Of a DNA stretch of 61,874 nucleotides, positions 34,133 to 41,278 are shown piece by piece. Numbering within the stretch: the stretch's first letter is position 1; each line of letters opens with the position of its first letter. Source of the stretch: Myxococcales bacterium (lineage in GTDB: Bacteria > Myxococcota > Polyangia > Polyangiales > Polyangiaceae); NCBI GenBank assembly GCA_003151595.1, contig PLXW01000119.1, forward strand, positions 6,295 through 68,168, written 5' to 3'. The position numbers and the translations under genes are program-made. The notes beneath the pieces were generated by a model. That model made no database searches and had not been told where the DNA came from. It saw only the letters and a program-made list of their open reading frames with translations.

Positions 34133-35353
34133 TCACTCCGGGATCGCCAGCTGATACTTCTCGACGGGCCCGCCGTTGGCGAGGAGGTACACATCCCCCT
34201 TCGCGCCGACGGCGATGCTCCGTCCGCCGTCCTTGCCGAATCGCCCGCGGTACTTGCCGCTCACGTCGAAGACCTGAACGCCGCCGTAGCTGACGACCAG
34301 CACGTGACCGTGCCCATCGACGGCGAGGGCGTCGAGCCCTCCAGGGAAGTCACCCGGGTCTTTCCCGCTCTGGCCCCACTTGTTCACGTACTTCCCGTTC
34401 GCGTCGTAGATGGAGATGGAGATGGAAGACGACGAATGAGCAACGTAGATCGTGCCGTCGCCGTCGACCGCGAACGGTCCCTCGCTCGCGCCGGCGTCTC
34501 TCCAGTGGGCGAGCAGCTTCCCCTTGGAGTCGAGCTTGGAGAGTGAGTAGGGCGACTCGATGTTCACCGAGATCCCTTCGGGCGTGCAGTCGCTCATGAC
34601 GTAGACGTGATTCGCGGCGTCGAGCGCGATGGCTTTCGGGCACATCTCGTTCGGGGTCGCGCGCTGGCGATCGGCGCGAGGGCGCTCGTGGATCGTCCCC
34701 GTGACCGCGCCGGTCTTCGTCGAGAGCTTCACGATCTCGTACGACCGCGAGACGTAGAGCGTGCCCGACCAATCGGCGGCGAGCCCGAAGAGGTAGCTGT
34801 CGCCGTTGCGCGGTGGGACGGCGATCGTCTCGGCGAATCTCCCGCTCGCGTCGTACTTGTGGAGGCGACCCGACGCGTACTCGCCGACGAAGACGTCGCC
34901 GTCGGGATCGACGGCGATCGCGCGCGCGTCCGAGTAGAGACCGGCGCCCGTTCCTTTGCCGCCGAACGTCGTGACGAGCGTGGCGATCCCCGGAGGCGCC
35001 GGAGCGACGGTGACCGGTTCGATCGTGGGCGCCGGCGGCAGCGGCACGACGGCGAGAGGAGTCGGCGCCGGCGCGGGCGCGGGCGCCGAAGACGATCGCA
35101 CCGCGACCACGATCCCGACGAGGCCGAGGAGCACCGCGACGCCCACGGCGACGAAGAGCACCGGGCCCGCCGACGAGACCGGGGTGGGCGCGTCACCCCC
35201 GAGCTTCGAGCGACGGAGCGCCTCCATGTGGGCCGCGGGCACGGGCGTCGTCGTGTCGCAGAAGCTGCAGACGACGTCGACGATCGACGGGTCGCGCGGC
35301 AACGCGAGCGGTGCGCCGCAACGAACGCACACGAAGGCCGCGGGACTCTCCAT
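34133..35353 (-). CDS. Zinc-ribbon, membrane helix and NHL beta-propeller protein
   Basis: 406 residues. N-terminal CVRCGAPLALP and CSFCDTTTP (about 9-37) form a cytoplasmic zinc ribbon; one membrane helix at about 62-86 (GPVLFVAVGVAVLLGLVGIV); a Pro-rich linker; then an NHL-type beta-propeller with about six repeats (YSDARAIAVDPDGDVFVGEY; FPGGLDALAVDGHGHVLVVS). The propeller is predicted outside. It probably senses or binds extracytoplasmic ligands and signals inward. Convergent with the S53 gene. Its start is ATG at 35353. Confidence 0.88.
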   Translation of the reverse strand: MESPAAFVCVRCGAPLALPRDPSIVDVVCSFCDTTTPVPAAHMEALRRSKLGGDAPTPVSSAGPVLFVAVGVAVLLGLVGIVVAVRSSSAPAPAPAPTPLAVVPLPPAPTIEPVTVAPAPPGIATLVTTFGGKGTGAGLYSDARAIAVDPDGDVFVGEYASGRLHKYDASGRFAETIAVPPRNGDSYLFGLAADWSGTLYVSRSYEIVKLSTKTGAVTGTIHERPRADRQRATPNEMCPKAIALDAANHVYVMSDCTPEGISVNIESPYSLSKLDSKGKLLAHWRDAGASEGPFAVDGDGTIYVAHSSSSISISIYDANGKYVNKWGQSGKDPGDFPGGLDALAVDGHGHVLVVSYGGVQVFDVSGKYRGRFGKDGGRSIAVGAKGDVYLLANGGPVEKYQLAIPE

Positions 35354-35390
35354 CGATGCAAACGTACGCGGTAAATCGCCGCCTTGCGCG

Positions 35391-35864
35391 CTAGCTCCCC
35401 TTCAACCCCTTCGCCACGGCTTCGGCCGACAATCCCACGGCGCCCGCGCGCTCGAACGCCGCGAGTAGCGCCGGTCGCAAGATCGAGGGGAGCTGCCCCA
35501 CGGCATCGGCGGCGGCGCACACGACGCTATCGATCAGATGGGGCACGGGCACCGGCGGCGGGAGAGGCGGAGGCGGCGGCGCGGCCACGGTCGGAGGCGC
35601 AGGCACCACCACGCCGAGGCTCTCCAGCGTCTGGTGCGCGAGCGCCGCGATCTGCGTCGCGAGCTCCACGTCGACCGCGTGTACGGCGCGCACCACCTCG
35701 GCGACCTGCGACGGCAACAGCCCCGGGAAGCGCCCGCCATGCCACCGCACGATCGTCGCGCGCGAGACGCCGAGCATCTCCCCGAACTCCGACTGCGTCA
35801 GCCCGAGCGCGTGCTGCGCCAGCACCAGGAGGGCGGACATCGAGGGAGGCTTCTTCTGCGCCAT
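35391..35864 (-). CDS. Helix-turn-helix protein (XRE-like)
   Basis: 157 residues. N-terminal HTH: LAQHALGLTQSEFGEMLGVSRATIVRWHGG (recognition helix SRATIVRW). A helical region (52-85), a proline stretch (about 88-108) and a C-terminal helical domain follow. No known partner gene. The ATG at 35864 is chosen because the longer open frame lacks coding character. Separated by 364 GC-rich bases from the divergent lipoprotein gene. Confidence 0.78.
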   Translation of the reverse strand: MAQKKPPSMSALLVLAQHALGLTQSEFGEMLGVSRATIVRWHGGRFPGLLPSQVAEVVRAVHAVDVELATQIAALAHQTLESLGVVVPAPPTVAAPPPPPLPPPVPVPHLIDSVVCAAADAVGQLPSILRPALLAAFERAGAVGLSAEAVAKGLKGS

Positions 35865-36228
35865 GGTTCTCTCCGCGGTGAGCCAGTTACCGGCGCTCTT
35901 GCCACACCCCCTGCGCGCGATGCAACAGGAGCCGCCGGCGGTGCGCCACTCCCTGCCGGGCGTGAGTCTTTTCCGCGCGGGGGGTGGCGCACGCTCGCCG
36001 GGAACTGCCTCAGTGGAGGCGCGCCATGGTGCATGGCCGCGGAGGATCCCCCAGCCCTCGAGGGGAAGTGACGCAGGACCGGAGGGGGGCTGACGCGCTA
36101 CCGGCCGGGGAACTTCCGCTCCCCGGATGGGATGGCGCGCCCCGCTCGGGCCTTGGCGCAGCGACGACGGGAGATCTGCGCCCCCCCGTCCGTACAACCC
36201 TCGGTCTCACGCCAAGGAGCGGCGCCCC
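35865..36228. other. Intergenic region, divergent, GC-rich
   Basis: 364 bases between the HTH gene (minus) and a lipoprotein gene (plus). Extremely GC-rich, so several long open frames cross it, but none has a credible start or composition. A perfect hairpin CCGGGGA-acttccgc-TCCCCGG sits at 36105-36126. Promoters are not recognisable. AAGGAG at about 36213-36218 is the ribosome binding site of the gene at 36229. Confidence 0.5.
36105..36126. promoter_or_regulatory. Perfect 7-base hairpin upstream of a lipoprotein gene
   Basis: CCGGGGA-acttccgc-TCCCCGG, 103 bases before the start at 36229. Could be an operator or leader structure. No T-run, so not a typical terminator. Confidence 0.3.
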
Positions 36229-36957
36229 ATGCGAATCTCGGACTCCCTCAAGATCACCTGCGGCTCGATCATCGTCTACTACGTCATGGCTGCCTGCTCC
36301 GGATCGAGCGGCACGTCCATCGGCGGGACGGACAACTCGTCGAGCGGTGGACCCGGGGGCGGCTCCGGCGCGTCGAGCAGCTCCGGCTCATCGAGCAGCG
36401 GAGGCAACGGGAGCGGCTCGGGTGGCGGCTCGAACGGCGGCGGCTCGAACGGCGGGTCGAGCGGCGGCAAGGGTTCCTCCAGCGGGCCCGTTCCCGACGC
36501 GAACGCCGACCAGACCCAAAGCGGGTCGCGCCTCAAGGCCGAGTACTACGTCGGCGCCGACGGCTCGAAGCAGTGGGACTACTCCTTCCAGGACTCGGCG
36601 CGCGGCAACGAGCGCTGCAGCTTCCTCACCGCCGCCGACGGAAGCATCCGGTGTCTGCCGAGCGGAATCTCCGCGGGCATCTTCTTCTCGGACGCGAACT
36701 GCACGGAGACTCTCGCCTACGCGGTCACCGCCTGCGGGGCGACGCCGGCCTACGCCACGAGCATGATCGCGACCTCCGCGTGCCCGGCGAAATACGAGTA
36801 CCACCTGTTCACCGTGGCCTCGAAGTACACCGGCACCGTCTACTCCGGCTCGCCGGGATCGTGCACGGCGTACACGTCGTTTCCATACGCCGCATACTCG
36901 ATCGGTTCCGAGATCGCGCCGTCGAGCTTCGTGCAGGCGAGCGTGCAGACCGAGTAG
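36229..36957 (+). CDS. Ser/Gly-linker lipoprotein, unknown function
   Basis: 242 residues. Lipobox VMAAC (Cys23), then about 55 residues of almost pure Ser/Gly/Asn (linker to the surface), then a compact 145-residue domain (LKAEYYVGADGSKQWDYSFQ, ERCSFLTAADGSIRCLPSG) with eight cysteines, ending SVQTE. ATG has AAGGAG upstream. The plan, lipid anchor plus flexible linker plus small globular domain, is common in Polyangiales surface proteins. No domain recognised. Confidence 0.75.
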   Translation: MRISDSLKITCGSIIVYYVMAACSGSSGTSIGGTDNSSSGGPGGGSGASSSSGSSSSGGNGSGSGGGSNGGGSNGGSSGGKGSSSGPVPDANADQTQSGSRLKAEYYVGADGSKQWDYSFQDSARGNERCSFLTAADGSIRCLPSGISAGIFFSDANCTETLAYAVTACGATPAYATSMIATSACPAKYEYHLFTVASKYTGTVYSGSPGSCTAYTSFPYAAYSIGSEIAPSSFVQASVQTE

Positions 36958-36967
36958 AGCGGTCTCG

Positions 36968-37285
36968 CTATTCGCGGGCGCCGCGCGCGAGCCGAGCCGC
37001 GCGGCGGTTCCAGCAAGCGGCGAACGTGAGCCGATACACGGCGAAGAAGCCGAGCGTCGTCATGAGCGGGAAGACGAGAGGCGAGAGCGACTGCGCGTGC
37101 TCGCCCGTGAGTCGAATCACGACGTTCGCTGCGAGCCCCGCCAAGACTCCATAGAACGCAGCGAGCTTCGCCACATGCAGTGACGTCATTCGCTGATCGC
37201 GATTGGGTCGCAGGAACAGGAACGGCCCCCACTCGCTGTCCATGTCGTTCACGTGGTTCACGTACTGCTCGACCGCCTCGATCAT
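36968..37285 (-). CDS. Small membrane protein, unknown function
   Basis: 105 residues. ATG at 37285 ([17 protein letters not shown]) precedes two predicted membrane helices: [20 protein letters not shown] and [20 protein letters not shown]. Basic C-terminus. The longer open frame is rejected because its N-terminus has no coding features. No family recognised. Confidence 0.65.
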   Translation of the reverse strand: MIEAVEQYVNHVNDMDSEWGPFLFLRPNRDQRMTSLHVAKLAAFYGVLAGLAANVVIRLTGEHAQSLSPLVFPLMTTLGFFAVYRLTFAACWNRRAARLARGARE

Positions 37286-37536
37286 TGGACCTCGAGCGTA
37301 GCAAGGGTTGGGCTGGGCACCACCCAGCGGGCGTTCAGCAGAGTGCACACACAAGCGTCTCAGCGAGGCGATCGCGCTTGGGCCCGGACACCAAGCCGAG
37401 CTCGCTCGGGCTCACGACGGAGCTGGTCTCACGGCCCGAGAAACAGCGCGGAAAACGTGCGCGCCGGTCGCGGCGTTGCGGTCTTCGACTCGTGGGCGCG
37501 AAGTCTGCACATGACACCGTGCAGGAGACCAAGACC

Positions 37537-37698
37537 ATGTTGCACTATGCCGTCGTCTTTTTCGTGATCGCGCTCATCGCTGCGTTCCTCGGCTTCTCGG
37601 GACTCGCCGCGGGCGCTGCAGGGATCGCCAAGATCCTCTTCTTCGTGTTCCTCGTCATCGCGGTCGTCTCGCTCATCGCCGGACGCCGCGCCGCCTAG
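37537..37698 (+). CDS. DUF1328-family small membrane protein
   Basis: 53 residues, nearly all hydrophobic: two membrane helices ([20 protein letters not shown] and [17 protein letters not shown]) and a short RRAA tail. Sequence and length match the DUF1328/YtjA family of inner-membrane proteins. ATG start. A second small membrane-protein gene follows 10 bases later. Confidence 0.88.
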   Translation: MLHYAVVFFVIALIAAFLGFSGLAAGAAGIAKILFFVFLVIAVVSLIAGRRAA

Positions 37699-37707
37699 CG
37701 AACACTC

Positions 37708-37875
37708 ATGCGCTCGCTCGATACGCCAACCCTCGACCTGAGTCACCTGCGGGAGCTGGAGCTCTCGCAGGAAAACCCAGGCGCGGGGTTCGCGATGGCG
37801 GCGCTGGACACGACCGCGGCCGTCGTCGCGGGGCTCTACGTGGTGTCGCGATTCTTTGCGCGTCGACGAAGGTGA
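37708..37875 (+). CDS. Small predicted membrane protein, 55 residues
   Basis: 55 residues: MRSLDTPTLDLSHLRELEL, then a Gly/Ala segment with a hydrophobic stretch AALDTTAAVVAGLYVVSRFF and a RRRR tail. It begins 10 bases after the DUF1328 stop, so it may be co-transcribed. Too short to confirm; supported by position, composition and the membrane-like helix. Confidence 0.45.
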   Translation: MRSLDTPTLDLSHLRELELSQENPGAGFAMAALDTTAAVVAGLYVVSRFFARRRR

Positions 37876-37936
37876 GTCGCACGCGCGGCGAGTCCGTGAT
37901 CAATACGTTCGCCTCGCGCGCTCCGTTCTGTGAGCG

Positions 37937-39286
37937 ATGTCCAAGTCACTCGCGGCGCGAGAGCCCACGCCGACGCTACAAGGGTGGGGAAGGTTGTCGG
38001 CGCCCGGGCGAGAGACCCTCGCCGAGAATCTGGAGTCGCTCACGCGCGGCGCGGTGCTCAGTCGTGGGCTCGGGCGCTCGTACGGCGACTCGTCGATCCC
38101 CGCGCGCGCCGACGACAAGATCGCGTCGACGCGGCTGGCGAACCGGATCGTCGCGTTCGATCCCTCGACGGGTGTTCTGCGCGCCGAGGCAGGCCTCAGT
38201 CTCGCCGAGCTGAATCGCGTCTTTCTTCCGCGCGGCTGGTTTCCTCCCGTCACGCCGGGGACGAAGTTCGTCACGCTCGGCGGGATGGTTGCGTCCGACG
38301 TTCATGGGAAGAACCATCACCGCGAAGGGTGCTTCGGCGCTCACGTGCGCGCGCTTCGAATACGGCTCGCCGACGACGCGATCGTGGAGTGCAGCCCCGC
38401 GTCCGACGCCGATCTGTTCTACGCGACGATCGGTGGAATGGGACTGCTCGGTCACATCCTCGAAGTCGAGGTCACCCTTCATCGGATCGCGAGCCCATGG
38501 ATCCTCATGGAGAGCGAGCGCGTGCACGACATCGACGCGTTCCTCGGCGCGCTGGACCGCGTCGCGCCCGTGTGGCCCATGACGATGGGATGGATCGATT
38601 GCCTCCATCGCGGGCGCTCGATGGGGCGCGGAATTCTCATGGCAGGTCGGTGGGCGACTCCCGACGAAGCCCGCACCATGCCCCCGCCCGAGCCTGCGAC
38701 CTGGACGTTCCCGATGGAGCTCCCCAACTGGGCGCTCAATCCGTTGACCGCAAAGGCGTTCAACGCGGCCTACTACTGGCACCACGCGCGCAAACACATG
38801 CACGCTGTCCTCGCGCCCGATCCGTTCTTCTATCCGCTCGACGCGATCCTTCACTGGAACCGCGCCTACGGATCGCGAGGGTTCACGCAGTACCAGTGTG
38901 TCCTTCCGCGCGCGGCGGGAGCGGCGGCGGTGCGGGAGCTGATGGAGCGGCTCACGAAGCTCGGGGCGGCTTCGCCGTTGTGCGTGATCAAAGACTGCGG
39001 CGAGGAAGGGAAGGGCCTCCTGTCGTTTCCCATGGCGGGGACGTCGATCGCGATCGACATCCCGGTGTCGCCGGACATTCAGCGCATCGTCGACAGCCTC
39101 AACGAGCTGGTGATCGCGGCGGGGGGGCGGATCTACCTGACCAAAGATCGCTTCACGCGCGCCGACCACTTTCGCGCGATGGAACCGCGTCTTCCGGCGT
39201 TCCAGGCCGCGCGGGAAAAATGGGACCCGCATCGGCGGCTTCGGAGCGCGCAGTCGGTGCGACTCTTCGGAGATCGCGCGGCATGA
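37937..39286 (+). CDS. FAD-linked oxidase, DprE1-like
   Basis: 449 residues, VAO-type flavoprotein. FAD-binding motifs GLGRSYGDSSIPARAD (44-59) and DVHGKNHHREG are those of decaprenylphosphoryl-ribose oxidase DprE1. The C-terminal SFPMAGTSIAIDIPV aligns with the DprE1 active-site loop, where the Cys387 equivalent is Ala372. The reaction would be oxidation of a polyprenylphosphoryl pentose, with the following SDR (DprE2-like) reducing the keto sugar. Followed by that SDR with a 4-base overlap (ATGA). Confidence 0.87.
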   Translation: MSKSLAAREPTPTLQGWGRLSAPGRETLAENLESLTRGAVLSRGLGRSYGDSSIPARADDKIASTRLANRIVAFDPSTGVLRAEAGLSLAELNRVFLPRGWFPPVTPGTKFVTLGGMVASDVHGKNHHREGCFGAHVRALRIRLADDAIVECSPASDADLFYATIGGMGLLGHILEVEVTLHRIASPWILMESERVHDIDAFLGALDRVAPVWPMTMGWIDCLHRGRSMGRGILMAGRWATPDEARTMPPPEPATWTFPMELPNWALNPLTAKAFNAAYYWHHARKHMHAVLAPDPFFYPLDAILHWNRAYGSRGFTQYQCVLPRAAGAAAVRELMERLTKLGAASPLCVIKDCGEEGKGLLSFPMAGTSIAIDIPVSPDIQRIVDSLNELVIAAGGRIYLTKDRFTRADHFRAMEPRLPAFQAAREKWDPHRRLRSAQSVRLFGDRAA

Positions 39287-40023
39287 AGGCGGTCGTCCTC
39301 GGCGGCACCAGCGGCATGGGGAGAGCGGTCGCGCAGCGGCTCGCCGAGCGCGGAGACGCGGTCTTTCTCCTCGGCCTTCGAGAGGTCGATCTCGCGCGAA
39401 GCGCGGCCGATCTCAAAGCGCGCCACCCCGGCGGCGCCGACACCCGACACGCGGTCCTCGATCTCGAACGCCCCGAAGGCTTCGCCGGAGCGCTCGACGC
39501 GGCCGACGAGGCGCTCGGTGGCTTCGACACGGTGGTGGTCACCGCGGCGATGTTCGCCTCGCAGGAGGCGCTCGAAGCCGACGTCGAGCTGACGCGCCGC
39601 CTCCTCACGGTGAACTACGCGAACACCGTCGTCTTCTGCGAGCACGCGCGAAAACGGATGCTCGCGCGCGGCGGCGGAAGGCTCACGGTGTTCTCGTCGG
39701 TCGCCGGCGATCGAGGTCGCAAGCCCGTCGTGCTCTATGGGTCGAGCAAGGCCGGCCTGTCGCACTACCTCGAAGGGCTCGATCACAAGTTCCACGAGGC
39801 GGGGCTCTCCGTCTTGTGCGTGAAGCCCGGCTTCGTGAAGACCGGGATGACCGCAGGCCTCCAGCCGCCCCCGTTCGCCGGCGAGCCCGACCAGGTCGCA
39901 CGCGACGTGGTGCGCGCGATGGATGCGCGAAAGCCCGAGCTCTACACGCCGCGAACGTGGGCGCTGGTGATGCTCGTCCTCCGCTCGCTCCCGCGGCTCG
40001 CGATGCGGAAGATCCAGTTCTGA
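39283..40023 (+). CDS. Short-chain dehydrogenase, DprE2-like
   Basis: 246 residues. NAD-binding GGTSGMGRAVAQRLAERG at 8-25, SDR motif VFSSVAGDRGRK, catalytic Tyr-x3-Lys in LYGSSKAGLSHYLEG. Together with DprE1-like oxidase it would epimerise a polyprenylphosphoryl ribose to arabinose (DprE2 function). ATG overlaps the preceding stop. The HlyD-type gene begins 34 bases later, but a shared operon is not certain. Confidence 0.9.
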   Translation: MKAVVLGGTSGMGRAVAQRLAERGDAVFLLGLREVDLARSAADLKARHPGGADTRHAVLDLERPEGFAGALDAADEALGGFDTVVVTAAMFASQEALEADVELTRRLLTVNYANTVVFCEHARKRMLARGGGRLTVFSSVAGDRGRKPVVLYGSSKAGLSHYLEGLDHKFHEAGLSVLCVKPGFVKTGMTAGLQPPPFAGEPDQVARDVVRAMDARKPELYTPRTWALVMLVLRSLPRLAMRKIQF

Positions 40024-40056
40024 GGCCCCAACAAGCTTGCGCAGGGCGATGGCTCG

Positions 40057-41277
40057 TTGTTGGATCGGTGCCGATTGCCGCCTTCGTTCTCGCGCACCTT
40101 CCGCACCCTCGAGGCCGAGCCCGAGGCGCGCTCCCGCGTGGCGATGTTCGCCGCGGTCGTGGTCCTCGTGGCGTGGGCCGTGTGGTTCTCGCGCGCGCAT
40201 CTCGCGGTGTACGCGACGTCGGCCACCGCGCGCGTCGAGGTGACGCGGGCCACGCACCCCGTGGACGTGCCGCTCGCCGGGCGGGTGATCAGTGTGAACG
40301 TGCGGCTCGATCAGGTCGCGACGGAAGGAGACGTGCTCGCGCAGCTCGACGATCAGGTCGAGCAGCTGCAGCTCGCTGAAGCGCGCGCGCGGGCGCAGGG
40401 CCTCGGGCCGCAGGTCGACGCGACGCGGGTGGAGATCGCCGCGGAAGAGCGCGCGCTCGGCGATCTCTCGAGCACACAGAACGCCGCCATCGCCGGCGCC
40501 ACGGCGCGCATCCAGGAAGCGACCGTCGCCGCCGCGCTGGCGAAGGACGAATCGGCGCGCGCGGGGAAGCTCCACGCCAGCGGATCGGTCTCCGACGTCG
40601 AGGCCCTTCGCGCGCAGGCCGACGCGGATCGGACAGCGGCGAGCCAGGCGGCGGCGGTGTCCGACGTGATGAAGCTCCAGCATCAGTACCGGACCGATCA
40701 CGACGATCGACGCACGCGCCTGGCGTCGCTCGCGCTCGACGCCTCGAAGCTCGAAGCGGAGCTGGCGAACGTGAAGGCGACGGTCGCGACGCTCGAGCAC
40801 GACATCGCGCGACGGCGTGTGCTCGCGCCGGCGACGGGGCGCATCGGCGAGATCGGGAACGTGCAACCGGGGAGCGTCGTCAAAGAAGGGGAGCGGATCG
40901 CCACGATCGTCTCCTCCGGTGAGCTGCGCATCATCGCGCAGTACGCGCCGGCCGACGCGCTCGGCCTGGTGCACGCCGGACAGACCGCGCGCGTGCGCCT
41001 CGAAGGGTTCCCCTGGACCGAGTACGGCGAAGTGATCGGGCGCGTGACCGACGTGGCGCGCGAGCTGCGCGATGGGCAGGCGCGCGTGGAGCTCGAGGTG
41101 GTGCGCGCTTCGCCGCGCATCCCGCTGCAGCACGGCATGCCGGCCACCGTGCAGATCGAGCTCGAAGAAGCGACGCCGATGGAGCTCGTGCTGCGCGCTG
41201 CCGGGCACCTCGTCGCAGGCACGCACGCCGCGCCCGCGCCCGGTCCTGCCAAGGGCGCCGCGCCGGCCGGAGGGTGA
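40057..41277 (+). CDS. HlyD-type membrane fusion/adaptor protein
   Basis: 406 residues. One N-terminal membrane helix (AMFAAVVVLVAWAVWFS, about 29-45), then barrel-sandwich (ATHPVDVPLAGRVISVNV), a long coiled coil (about 95-250, ARARAQGLGPQVDATRVEIA) and the second half of the barrel (RRRVLAPATGRIGEIGNVQ). Start is TTG at 40057; an ATG at 40144 is inside the helix. It links an inner-membrane ABC exporter with the outer envelope. Followed within 2 bases by the C39-ABC exporter. Confidence 0.9.
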   Translation: MLDRCRLPPSFSRTFRTLEAEPEARSRVAMFAAVVVLVAWAVWFSRAHLAVYATSATARVEVTRATHPVDVPLAGRVISVNVRLDQVATEGDVLAQLDDQVEQLQLAEARARAQGLGPQVDATRVEIAAEERALGDLSSTQNAAIAGATARIQEATVAAALAKDESARAGKLHASGSVSDVEALRAQADADRTAASQAAAVSDVMKLQHQYRTDHDDRRTRLASLALDASKLEAELANVKATVATLEHDIARRRVLAPATGRIGEIGNVQPGSVVKEGERIATIVSSGELRIIAQYAPADALGLVHAGQTARVRLEGFPWTEYGEVIGRVTDVARELRDGQARVELEVVRASPRIPLQHGMPATVQIELEEATPMELVLRAAGHLVAGTHAAPAPGPAKGAAPAGG

Positions 41278-41278
41278 C

